DNA of 64,000 nt, from the NCBI GenBank assembly GCA_016789365.1, contig JAEURH010000003.1, positions 27,342 through 91,341 on the forward strand, read 5' to 3'. The stretch is from Anaerolineales bacterium. Its GTDB lineage: Bacteria > Chloroflexota > Anaerolineae > Anaerolineales > Villigracilaceae. A program made the translations under genes and the position numbers. This document shows positions 1 to 7,906 of this stretch, piece by piece; the stretch's first letter is position 1; each line of letters begins with the position of its first letter. Under the pieces are notes generated by a model. That model saw only the letters and a program-made list of their open reading frames with translations, was not told the DNA's origin and made no database searches.

Positions 1-343
1 CTTCTGGAATATTTAAAAGCGGTGTTTGATAAATTGTTTTAACTCGTTGCAAACGCCCGCGATGTAAATATCCGCCCCACACGCGATACCAAACAGGGTT
101 ATGAATGGGGTCTTTGCCTGTCACTTGTTCGTACACATGCACTAATTCATCCCGATACCAAGTGGATTGAATTTGGCTTTCATCAGTTGCCTCTTTGCGG
201 ACGGGCATTTCAGCAGTGGCAATGCGCACTACAAAACTATCGTCAAAGTCTGTCAGCCCGGGTAAAAATGGTGAAAAAGCCAAACTGCCTAATGTCAATC
301 CGCTTAGTTTGAGAAAATCTCTTCTTGAAAGTTTTTGTTTCAT
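1..343 (-). CDS. L,D-transpeptidase-like Tat-exported protein, C-terminus cut by window edge
   Basis: Reading leftward from ATG at 343, the product begins MKQKLSRRDFLKLSG, a twin-arginine signal (S-R-R-D-F-L-K) followed by a hydrophobic stretch. This predicts a protein exported folded by the Tat pathway. The next roughly 80 residues contain TAEMPVRKE, WYRDELVHVYEQVTG and NPVWYRVWGGYLHR, an SH3-like wall-binding pattern that I associate with Chloroflexota proteins carrying a C-terminal YkuD L,D-transpeptidase domain (peptidoglycan crosslinking). The catalytic domain would lie beyond position 1, so the enzymatic call rests on resemblance of the N-terminal part only. About 114 codons are visible. 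Confidence 0.6.
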   Translation of the reverse strand, partial: MKQKLSRRDFLKLSGLTLGSLAFSPFLPGLTDFDDSFVVRIATAEMPVRKEATDESQIQSTWYRDELVHVYEQVTGKDPIHNPVWYRVWGGYLHRGRLQRVKTIYQTPLLNIPE

Positions 344-397
344 AAGCAAAATTTTACCTTACAAAGTTTAAGATTTAATGAGAAAAAAGAACAAGTT

Positions 398-468
398 GCC
401 ACAGAGTTCACAGAGAGAATGAGAAAGAATTACTTAGAAAACTCTGTGACCTTTGTGTTCTCTGTGGC
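398..468. repeat. Dispersed intergenic inverted repeat, CCACAGAG/CTCTGTGG family (copy 1)
   Basis: The left arm gccacagagttcacagag and the right arm ending gttctctgtggc are near-perfect reverse complements, so the whole 71-bp unit can fold as a long imperfect hairpin. A close copy lies at 9184-9242. Elements built from CACAGAG units are common between genes in environmental bacterial genomes; no transposase is linked to it here. Confidence 0.75.
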
Positions 469-485
469 TAATCCCCTTAAAACAA

Positions 486-512
486 AACTGCCTCCCAAAA
501 TGGAAGGCAGTT
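486..512 (-). terminator. Rho-independent terminator of the SWIM gene
   Basis: On the minus strand the stem ACTGCCTTCC / GGGAGGCAGT with a short loop is followed by TTTTGTTTT. It begins about 20 bp after the stop codon of the SWIM-domain gene. Confidence 0.75.
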
Positions 513-534
513 GATATATTCAATTGTTATTTAA

Positions 535-777
535 TTATGCTTCCACTGATTCCACAATCATATCTTTCAACAAAATTTCGAGCGCCATTGAATGTCCGCA
601 ACGTTTGTGTGTAAGAAAAAACTCACAATCACAATTAAACGAACCATTGTTATACGTTACATGATGGTCATTATTATCCCCATGAAAAGTAAGGTCAAAC
701 TGATTAAAACGAAACCGTTTTCTATCCTCAGCATATCGTTTTGCTTTCTCCAACTTACCAATCAGTCCGTAGTCCAT
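535..777 (-). CDS. Small SWIM-type zinc-finger protein
   Basis: This 80-residue protein has the pattern C-D-C-(8 residues)-C-G-H (CDCEFFLTHKRCGH, about residues 49-62), the C-x-C-xn-C-x-H signature of SWIM zinc fingers, which bind DNA or protein partners. The finger is nearly the whole C-terminal half; the N-terminal half is charged (GKLEKAKRYAEDRKRF). The AGGAGACCTGCC sequence before the ATG is a good ribosome-binding site. The gene stands alone between terminator-like hairpins on both sides, the upstream one sitting in its own leader. SWIM domains usually occur in large SNF2 or transposase proteins; a stand-alone 80-residue version is unusual. The target is unknown. Confidence 0.75.
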   Translation of the reverse strand: MDYGLIGKLEKAKRYAEDRKRFRFNQFDLTFHGDNNDHHVTYNNGSFNCDCEFFLTHKRCGHSMALEILLKDMIVESVEA

Positions 778-802
778 GGCAGGTCTCCTTTTGAAATAAA
801 AT

Positions 803-836
803 AAAAAAAGACACGCACAAATATTCGCGTGTCTTT
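803..836 (-). terminator. Terminator-like hairpin in the 5' leader of the SWIM gene
   Basis: On the minus strand AAAGACACGC / GCGTGTCTTT pair perfectly (10 bp, arms at 807-816 and 827-836) and are followed directly by a run of seven T. It lies between a plausible promoter (898-925) and the SWIM start (777), so it would act as an attenuator, or end a small RNA, rather than terminate an upstream coding gene. Confidence 0.65.
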
Positions 837-838
837 AC

Positions 839-874
839 TCAACAAAGTTTTTTATCATCTCGAAATAAGCGCAT
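839..874 (-). CDS. Candidate leader peptide MRLFRDDKKLC upstream of the SWIM gene
   Basis: An 11-codon frame starts at ATG 874 and ends at TGA 839, two bases before the attenuator-like hairpin. AGAGG lies 10 nt upstream of the ATG. The last sense codon is Cys. No homology can be claimed; the call rests on position between promoter and hairpin. An overlapping frame starting at the ATG eleven bases upstream is an alternative. Confidence 0.3.
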   Translation of the reverse strand: MRLFRDDKKLC

Positions 875-897
875 AACGGCATTACCTCTATAATGCG

Positions 898-925
898 AGT
901 ATAGTCCTTTTCAAAAAAAAGTCAA
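898..925 (-). promoter_or_regulatory. Sigma-70-like promoter for the SWIM leader transcript
   Basis: On the minus strand TTGACT (925-920) is separated by 16 nt from TATACT (903-898). Transcription would start near 891 and run through the small frame and the hairpin towards the SWIM gene. Confidence 0.5.
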
Positions 926-1072
926 TCACTAAATTCATTTTGATATGCTTTCGTATGGCAATCGTAAGGTGAAATTTATTTGATTTTTATTTTTCAACTT
1001 GACTAGAATGCTCCAACGCCTACTTATTACTAATTTGACTACACGCATCTCACTTGCCCTGCGACCTGTTTG

Positions 1073-1471
1073 CTAAATCCCCAACCTTTTACTAGCCCAC
1101 ACACTCACCCATGTTGTGATTCCGCACAAAATTGTTCCCCAAGCCATATCCACCCCAGTGACTAAAAGGGGCCAATCGCGTAAAGTTGCTAAGTTAGTTA
1201 AATCATAAGTCGCGTATGTGATTAATCCAAACAACGCGCCACGTATCACATTCTGGTACATAGATTCGTTTTTCAAACTCGGAAGAATGACAAATATCAG
1301 CAAGCCATAAATGTAAAGCAAATAAAAAATCCCTGCCGCGAGGAAGTTAGCATTATCCGCCATCAAATGCCCAATCTGCGAACGATAAAATGACGGCGCG
1401 ACTAATCCCAGCCAAAATGAGTCTATGGCGAGGAAGGTGATTAAGGTGATGAAGTAAAGTTTGAGGTTCAT
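1073..1471 (-). CDS. DUF2177 family integral membrane protein
   Basis: The 132 residues form about four hydrophobic helices with the features of the DUF2177 family: a first helix with FLAIDSFWLG, then APSFYRSQIGHLM, and a late YATYDLTNLATLRDWP segment followed by WGT. The function of the family is not established. The ATG follows the stop codon of the upstream GH13 gene with no gap (TAA then ATG), so the two are almost certainly co-transcribed and translationally coupled. Length is normal for the family. Confidence 0.85.
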   Translation of the reverse strand: MNLKLYFITLITFLAIDSFWLGLVAPSFYRSQIGHLMADNANFLAAGIFYLLYIYGLLIFVILPSLKNESMYQNVIRGALFGLITYATYDLTNLATLRDWPLLVTGVDMAWGTILCGITTWVSVWASKRLGI

Positions 1472-4303
1472 TTACTTATTCTTTTTCGGTTTAGATTTAG
1501 TCACAACTTTTTTCTTCACAGCAGGTTTCTTGACTTGTTTCTTAACAACTGCTTTTTTAGCCTTAGCCTTTTTAGAGACTGTTTTCTTTGCCACTGAAAG
1601 TTTTTTCTTAGCCATTGCTTTCGGCTTTTTGCCTTCCGACTTCTGCTTCTTACCTACTGCTTTCTTTTTACCTACTACCTTCTTAGCAACTGCCTCTTGT
1701 TTAATCGCTTCTCGGCTACCAAACATCTCCACCCACGTCTCGTCCATTGACTTAACGCCCGCGCCATTCAAGTTATTATTTAATATTCCCCATTCACTGC
1801 TATTCACAAATCTAAAATCCATAAAAGCATGGCATTGATATGCGCCGAGTTCTACATACAAGCCACTTTCCCAAATTTCTTTACAAGAGCGGATATATTC
1901 CAATTGTGAGGCGTAATCTTTGAAAATGACAAATCCACTTTTTGGTAAGCCCAAACCTTCGGCTACTTGACTACGCTTTAATTTTCCGTTGGATTTGTCT
2001 AAGGCTGAAATTGAATTTTTAATCCAACCGCGTGTATCTGCAAACTTGTTGTGATAAATAATCAGTCCGCGTTCGTCACCAAGTTTGTTGGAATAGGCAA
2101 ACACGTTTTCATCTTTTCCGCCGTTGAGCAGATTAAAGTCGAAGAAAAGAAAATGCTGAACGTCAGCAAACAACTGTCGGTGGTGAAGAAGCGGGAAGAT
2201 TCTCCATTCGTGGGCTTGAATCAAATGTTCATCTTGCGTTTCATTTAATTTTGGACGGCGAAATTCCATGCCATATTTTTCGGTGAAGCCTTCAACTTGT
2301 CCGTGACCAAACATCGGCAAGCCGGGCAGTGTGGCAAGCAATGTGCATATTCCAAAATATTTATCGCCGTTGCCAAATTGTTCAATGGCTGTTTTTTCAT
2401 CGGGATTATTCATGAAGTTGACATAACGCTTAAGAATTTGCGGGTCAAACTCCAATGTGTTTTTGATTGCCATGCGATATTTTGAATTATCTTCATCACG
2501 AAGCATGTGCATAAACGCGGAGTTATAGACGCGATGCATTCCAAGCGTGCGCACAAAATAACCTTCCATTAACCAAAATGCTTCGGCAAGCAATAAAGTA
2601 TCTGGCACTTCTTGTGCAACTCTATCGACAACTTCACGCCAAAATTCATGCGGAATTTTTTCTTCAAACTCGGCTTTCGATAAACCAAATTGCGCGCGGG
2701 ATGGAATTGCTCCACCTGCGCCAGGTTCAGGAAACCATAAGCGTTGAATATGTTTTTTTGCAAGCGTCATTGCCGCATCAAAACGAATGACGGGGAAATT
2801 TCTAGCAACATGCAAGATGACTTGAATCACCGCTTCGCGGACTACGGGGTTGCTGTAATCAAGTTGGGCAGTATCATTCCACGGGAAAGATGTGCCATCG
2901 TTGCCGTGATAGATGTAACGCAAATCACCTGTTTTCAAATCACGGCGTTGAAAGACAACTGCCGCGTCAGTTTTATCGTAATAATGATCTTCGAGATGAA
3001 TGCTGACTCGCAAATCATCGGAAAGGTTTTCTGATTTGAATGAATAAGATGAATACGGTGAAAAAGGCGAAGATAAAAACCAATCGGGATGTTCAATCAC
3101 CCACTGCGAATCAATGCCCATGTGATTCGGCACCATGTCGGCAGATAAACGAATGCCTTTATCCCAAGCGCGTGTGCGCAAATTTTCTAACGCGCTCCAG
3201 CCGCCTAAATCATTGGCAATGTCATACGAATATAAAGAATAAGCAGAAGCAACTGCATCTGCTTGACCCATGCGTTGTTTTATTTTTTGTGAGGCTTTGC
3301 TTCGTTCCCACAAGCCGATTAACCATAAACCTGTAAAGCCACGCGATTTCAATAAATCTAATTCTTCATCAGGAATTTCGTTGAGGTATTTAATTTCACG
3401 ATTATATTTTTTAGAAAGTTGAGCAAGCCACACGTACGTATTTTTTGCTATCAAGACCAAACTTGGCATCCATGCTTGGTCTGGACTGTATCTTTCGTAT
3501 TCAGCATATTCCGCGCCAGAAAAATTGGGAACAACCGCTTCAGCAGTGAACGTGTCGGCTGGGTTCTGCTTGCGGATAATTTCTTCTTTGATGTAATCTA
3601 AGCCGCGTAAAATTCTGGCTGAAAATTCTTTACCAAGCAAACGCCCCCATTTTTCTAGCATAAATAACAATTGACCTTCTAATGAATCAGGTGAGGCGTT
3701 GATAGCACCCATCAAAATATCGTTTAATGATTCGCCATCCGATAAGCCTGGTTGATTTGAAAAGAAGTTTTGCAATAATGTCAAAACTTCTTTATACGGT
3801 GTAGGTTGTAAAGATGAATCATCGAATAAATCTAAATATGGCTTAATGGCTGGATTGTTATTGGCATTATGAATCAGCATCATTTCTTCGATGGCGGCGA
3901 AACGTACACCACGACCAAAATCTGCGGCGTTGGGCAACTTGGTGGAAAGATAAATGCCAGCGTTCATTTCCCCTTTGAACACGGCTTTGGGCGGAAATTC
4001 CTCTGTAAATTTGGTTAATATCAAATCATATTTTGAGCCGAGGTTAGACTGTAAATGTCCCATTGCTCGCCCCATGATGCCTGTGTAGCGGCTATGAAAA
4101 TGTTTGAGCAGGATGTGATAGGCTTCATCTAGCAAAGAGATGGCATAAAGGTCAGTAGCAGGTACCAAGTCAGAACGAAGCGCAGACATTTGAGCGGCAA
4201 AAGCCCGCGCGGATGTCAAATCTGTAAAGACCACATGCCCGTCTGGGCGAAAAAAATCTTGAGAAAAATTGTATTTAACGCGGGATTGACGGTTCGTGAG
4301 CAT
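1472..4303 (-). CDS. GH13 alpha-amylase-family protein with large N-terminal region and histone H1-like lysine tail
   Basis: This is a 943-residue protein. Residues about 1-290 are an alpha-helical region I do not recognise. From about residue 300 a GH13 (beta/alpha)8 barrel is visible: GLWLIGLWERS, DMVPNHMG (region I), RFDAAM with D509 as likely nucleophile, and LLAEAFW with E574 as likely acid/base, followed by PGLPMFGHGQ. Family knowledge predicts action on alpha-glucans or related oligosaccharides; substrate and subfamily cannot be told here. No signal peptide is seen, so it is probably cytoplasmic. The last 65 or so residues are almost entirely Lys, Ala and Val with some Ser (AKKKLSVAKKTVSKKAKAKK and similar), like histone H1 tails. 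A similar tail ends the aldehyde dehydrogenase at 37266-38945. The start is divergent from the kinase at 4357, 53 bp away. Confidence 0.85.
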   Translation of the reverse strand: MLTNRQSRVKYNFSQDFFRPDGHVVFTDLTSARAFAAQMSALRSDLVPATDLYAISLLDEAYHILLKHFHSRYTGIMGRAMGHLQSNLGSKYDLILTKFTEEFPPKAVFKGEMNAGIYLSTKLPNAADFGRGVRFAAIEEMMLIHNANNNPAIKPYLDLFDDSSLQPTPYKEVLTLLQNFFSNQPGLSDGESLNDILMGAINASPDSLEGQLLFMLEKWGRLLGKEFSARILRGLDYIKEEIIRKQNPADTFTAEAVVPNFSGAEYAEYERYSPDQAWMPSLVLIAKNTYVWLAQLSKKYNREIKYLNEIPDEELDLLKSRGFTGLWLIGLWERSKASQKIKQRMGQADAVASAYSLYSYDIANDLGGWSALENLRTRAWDKGIRLSADMVPNHMGIDSQWVIEHPDWFLSSPFSPYSSYSFKSENLSDDLRVSIHLEDHYYDKTDAAVVFQRRDLKTGDLRYIYHGNDGTSFPWNDTAQLDYSNPVVREAVIQVILHVARNFPVIRFDAAMTLAKKHIQRLWFPEPGAGGAIPSRAQFGLSKAEFEEKIPHEFWREVVDRVAQEVPDTLLLAEAFWLMEGYFVRTLGMHRVYNSAFMHMLRDEDNSKYRMAIKNTLEFDPQILKRYVNFMNNPDEKTAIEQFGNGDKYFGICTLLATLPGLPMFGHGQVEGFTEKYGMEFRRPKLNETQDEHLIQAHEWRIFPLLHHRQLFADVQHFLFFDFNLLNGGKDENVFAYSNKLGDERGLIIYHNKFADTRGWIKNSISALDKSNGKLKRSQVAEGLGLPKSGFVIFKDYASQLEYIRSCKEIWESGLYVELGAYQCHAFMDFRFVNSSEWGILNNNLNGAGVKSMDETWVEMFGSREAIKQEAVAKKVVGKKKAVGKKQKSEGKKPKAMAKKKLSVAKKTVSKKAKAKKAVVKKQVKKPAVKKKVVTKSKPKKNK

Positions 4304-4356
4304 AACAACAATGATAACCGATTAACGATTGATTTCGAGTAAAATTTAGGCACATT

Positions 4357-6642
4357 ATGGAAACATCGCTGATTCAATTCACCTTTTTGTTGTTCGTTGC
4401 CGCGCTGTATTTGCCAGTGATTTTCTTTACGCTTCAACGGCGAGATGAAGCACAAGCGTTTGCGACTTGGCTGGTGGTGTTATATGCCTTAATCGCCATG
4501 GTGATTAACGTCACAGAGGCAGTTTGGCAAAATCAGAATGATGCGTTTCTGTTCATTGGCATCAATACCTACGTTGCCTTTACGTTGGTTGCGGTTTTGA
4601 TGATTGCCCTGCAAACGTTTTTGAAAAATGAAATCTGGTGGCTGTGGCTCGGCTTTTGGCTGTTTTGGGGGTTAGGCTTAGCATTAATTTTAACCAACGC
4701 GCTTGATTTATCCGATATTGTTTGGACGAACGGCAATTTTATTTTATATCGTTCACGCCTCGGTCCCGCTTGGGCAATTTTAGGTTGGTTGATTCTTATC
4801 ATTTCAATGATATTAAGTTTAGCCAATGCCAATCGGCAAACCCGTCAGCCGTTATTACGCAACCGTTTGAATTATTGGCTGATACCTATTTTCTTTACAC
4901 TCGTTGGCGATATTTTATTATTCTCTGGTGTTTATATTCTCACGCAGCCGTTTCGTTTAGCAACTGCTATCGGCATGGCGTATGTTGTCATCACCCATTA
5001 TGTACCTGACTTAAAAAATAACTTACGCCGCGCGCTCATTTATCTGCTTAGCATTCTTGCAATTGTCGGTTTTTATATTGGGGTCTTTCTGCTCATTCAA
5101 GCCTTTTTAGGCAGAACGCCAGGCTTCAATCCTATTTGGGCGGGCGCATTTGTAGCATTGCTCATTGCAATTATTTTTCCACCGCTTACTTCACGCGTTT
5201 CAAAAGCCGTCACCAAATGGATGAAGGGCGACCAATATGATGCCAGTGCCACTATTCATCAGTATAGTCAAAACATTAGCAATATTTTAGATATGGATAG
5301 GCTCGCTAGCATTGCCGTCGGCATCATGCTTGAAGTGATGCAAATTGAACGTGGCTTTTTATTTTTGGTAGATACAGAACGCCAAGCCGATGGTAAACGC
5401 GTGTATAAAATTCGTTCTGCCCGTAGCCCCGAAGAAAGACAAATTGTAGCGGTTGAATTACAAGAAGATGGAATCATCGCTTCATTCTTAACGCGTGAGG
5501 GAAAACCGCTTCTACAATATGACCTCGACCTGTTGCCTGCTTTTCGAAATGCTTCTACCGTCGAGCGGAATTGGTTCTCACAATTGCGCACCGAAGTTTA
5601 TATTCCCATCTTTGCTAAAAAACAATGGATTGGTTTATTAGCCTTTGGTGCAAAGTTAAGCGGCAATCGCTTTACACAAGAAGACTTAAATGTATTAAGC
5701 GCCCATGCCAACCAAACCGCCGTAGCACTTGAAAATGCTCGCTTGGTAGATAATTTGATGAGCCTCAACCAAGAACTACGCAGTGCCAGACGCGCCCTAG
5801 AAAGAAATAATCAAGAACTGCAACGCATTGACCAAGCCAAGTCTGATTTCATTAGCATTGCATCACACGAATTACGCACGCCTCTCACTGTGATGAAAGG
5901 CTACACTGAAATGATGATGGAAGATAACAGGTTAGATGCAAGCCTCAAAAACATGGTTAAGAAAATGAACGAAGGCACCATGCGTTTGCACGAAATTATG
6001 GATTCGATGTTTGACGTGGCACAAATTGACTCACGCTCACTCAAACCGCATCTACAACCTGTAGATTTGGGTAAATTAATTCATGATGTTTGTGTGGAAC
6101 AATCGAAAACTGCAAATGAACGCGAGCAAAAAATTACGGTGGCTTTGCCTCCGCTTCCGCAAGTGAAAGCCGACCAAAACTTATTAAAGAAAATGTTTCA
6201 TCACTTAATTCGCAATGCCATTAAGTTCACACCCAACGGTGGCAAAATTACAGTGATTGGCAATCAAATTCCACCTGTTATTAATTTACCAAATGGTGGT
6301 GTAGAAATTACAATCATTGATACTGGTGTAGGCGTTGACCCGAATTTACGCGAGACTATTTTCACCAAGTTTTATCAGCCTGGAGAATTGGGCAAACACT
6401 CTACTAGCAAGAGCAGATTCAAAGGCGGTGGTGCTGGACTTGGACTTGCTTTATCAAAAGGAATCATCGAAGCGCATGGCGGAAAAATTTGGGTAGAAAG
6501 CCCAGGTTATGATGAAGTGAATTTCCCCGGTAGCCAATTTCATATTATTTTGCCATTAGAAAAGCTAGAAAATGGTCAATCGCATAAGATAAGTGACGGC
6601 GTGAAATACGGGTTAAAAAGTGAAAACGAAGTGCGGACGTAA
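4357..6642 (+). CDS. Sensor histidine kinase with N-terminal 7TM-type region and GAF domain
   Basis: A 761-residue membrane-bound kinase. Residues 1 to about 270 hold seven or more hydrophobic helices resembling the histidine-kinase N-terminal 7TM region; residues about 305-455 form a GAF domain (QIERGFLFLVD, FTQEDLNVLSAHANQTAVALENARL). A short coiled coil then leads to the HisKA domain with SHELRTPLTVMKGY, where H504 is the phospho-acceptor. The ATPase domain has NAIKFTPNGG (N box), DTGVGV (G1) and GGAGLGLALSKGI (G2). It autophosphorylates on His and passes phosphate to a response regulator, but none is adjacent, so it is an orphan. Its stop codon lies in the loop of the shared terminator at 6629-6657. 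Confidence 0.93.
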   Translation: METSLIQFTFLLFVAALYLPVIFFTLQRRDEAQAFATWLVVLYALIAMVINVTEAVWQNQNDAFLFIGINTYVAFTLVAVLMIALQTFLKNEIWWLWLGFWLFWGLGLALILTNALDLSDIVWTNGNFILYRSRLGPAWAILGWLILIISMILSLANANRQTRQPLLRNRLNYWLIPIFFTLVGDILLFSGVYILTQPFRLATAIGMAYVVITHYVPDLKNNLRRALIYLLSILAIVGFYIGVFLLIQAFLGRTPGFNPIWAGAFVALLIAIIFPPLTSRVSKAVTKWMKGDQYDASATIHQYSQNISNILDMDRLASIAVGIMLEVMQIERGFLFLVDTERQADGKRVYKIRSARSPEERQIVAVELQEDGIIASFLTREGKPLLQYDLDLLPAFRNASTVERNWFSQLRTEVYIPIFAKKQWIGLLAFGAKLSGNRFTQEDLNVLSAHANQTAVALENARLVDNLMSLNQELRSARRALERNNQELQRIDQAKSDFISIASHELRTPLTVMKGYTEMMMEDNRLDASLKNMVKKMNEGTMRLHEIMDSMFDVAQIDSRSLKPHLQPVDLGKLIHDVCVEQSKTANEREQKITVALPPLPQVKADQNLLKKMFHHLIRNAIKFTPNGGKITVIGNQIPPVINLPNGGVEITIIDTGVGVDPNLRETIFTKFYQPGELGKHSTSKSRFKGGGAGLGLALSKGIIEAHGGKIWVESPGYDEVNFPGSQFHIILPLEKLENGQSHKISDGVKYGLKSENEVRT

Positions 6643-6657
6643 CGTCCGCACTTTTTA
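6629..6657. terminator. Bidirectional terminator embedding the stop codons of two convergent genes
   Basis: AAGTGCGGACGT and ACGTCCGCACTT form a perfect 12-bp stem with a one-base loop, followed by T5 on the plus strand. The plus-strand stop TAA (6640-6642) is at the loop, and the convergent gene's stop (6655-6657) lies in the T tract. Confidence 0.85.
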
Positions 6658-7785
6658 TATCTTCTTTTTATACACGCGATTATTTTTATATTCCACCCCA
6701 TTTAAGTTTTTCAAGTCTGCACGCATTTGCTCAGTGGTTTCGGCAACTTGAGTCATTTCTACATGTGAAAATTGACTAAATTCCAATAATGTTTTTCCCA
6801 TTGCATAATATAACAAAGCATTTCCGCCATGCCCTTGATGTTTGGGCAGAATTCCCATACCATTCACAGAGACTGTGTTTGTACGACGAATTTCCAGCAA
6901 AATATCAAGCAGACCAAACGGGAACAACTTTCCCCTAGCACGTTGAAGCGCGGCACTCACATCATGGAATGCAAATAAAAATCCAACCACATCTTCACCA
7001 TGCGTAATAATTTTTATCAAACGATAATCAGCAATCGTCATAATATTTTCAACCACAAAATCAATTTCACGTTGCGTGAGCGGATAATATTCCCAATTAT
7101 TTACAAAAGCATTGTTATACGCCAAGCCGATTCTATCTGCCCATTTCAATAATTCTTTTTTACTTTTGAAAGTTTTAATTTCAAGGTTGCCACGTTGCAT
7201 CACGCGCTCAGCAATTTTTTCAACACGCTCTGGCATTTGAAATTTATCAGCAGGAAGATAACAAGATACAAAATCTACCTCTTTGATGAAACCCTGCGCT
7301 TCGATTAATTCGGGGTAATAGGAGTGATTGTAATTGAGCATGGTCATTGTTTGACGATGTTCAAAACCAAAGGTCAGTGTTCCATATCCATCTAACGGAC
7401 CCATTCCTTTAGGACCGATTAACATATTTAATCCGCGTGACTTTGCCCAATCAAATACTGTATTGAATAAAGCCGTTGCAGTTTCAATATTATTTTCACA
7501 TTCAAAAAAATAAAAATCAGCAGTTTTTTCTTTATGATATTGATTGAAAGGTTTATTTTCAATCGCGGCAATGCGACCGACATCTTTACCATCTCGCGCA
7601 GCAATAAAAAAATCTACATCCGAATGTTCGTGGAACGGATGCTTTTTTCGATTTAATTGATTATAGGCATCAATATTTAACGGCGGAACCCATTGCGGAC
7701 AATTTGCATAAATTTGATAAGGCAATTCTATAAAACGCTTAACCTGCTTTTTATTCTCAGTATCTACTTTTTCAATAATCAGCAT
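6655..7785 (-). CDS. GNAT-superfamily acetyltransferase-like protein (N-acetyltransferase, YghO type)
   Basis: I choose ATG 7785 (MLIIEKVDTENKK) because GGAGG lies 5 nt upstream (7791-7795); a longer frame to 7812 would begin inside poorly placed sequence. The 376-residue product has PYQIYANCPQWVPPL, DVGRIAAIEN and GPKGMGPLDGYG, and a C-terminal segment NGMGILPKHQGHGGNALLYY that fits the acetyl-CoA pyrophosphate-binding loop (Q/R-x-x-G-x-G/A) of GNAT enzymes. Proteins of this type are long, two-lobed GNAT homologues with no assigned substrate. It is convergent with the sensor kinase and shares its terminator. Confidence 0.75.
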   Translation of the reverse strand: MLIIEKVDTENKKQVKRFIELPYQIYANCPQWVPPLNIDAYNQLNRKKHPFHEHSDVDFFIAARDGKDVGRIAAIENKPFNQYHKEKTADFYFFECENNIETATALFNTVFDWAKSRGLNMLIGPKGMGPLDGYGTLTFGFEHRQTMTMLNYNHSYYPELIEAQGFIKEVDFVSCYLPADKFQMPERVEKIAERVMQRGNLEIKTFKSKKELLKWADRIGLAYNNAFVNNWEYYPLTQREIDFVVENIMTIADYRLIKIITHGEDVVGFLFAFHDVSAALQRARGKLFPFGLLDILLEIRRTNTVSVNGMGILPKHQGHGGNALLYYAMGKTLLEFSQFSHVEMTQVAETTEQMRADLKNLNGVEYKNNRVYKKKI

Positions 7786-7906
7786 GAATGCCTCCGTGTA
7801 GAGATAACCCACAAAACAAGAGATGGTTTTGCATCCAATACTCCAGTATCTAGCCTCTTATATTCCCTCATGCTATACTTGACCCATTCCATTACTGAGG
7901 CAACCG

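Noticed and set aside
1461-1838. 125-residue plus-strand frame rich in Phe and Leu
   Set aside because: It is the antisense of the lysine-rich tail of the GH13 gene; AAA/AAG codons read backwards give Phe/Leu. No ribosome-binding site or homology.
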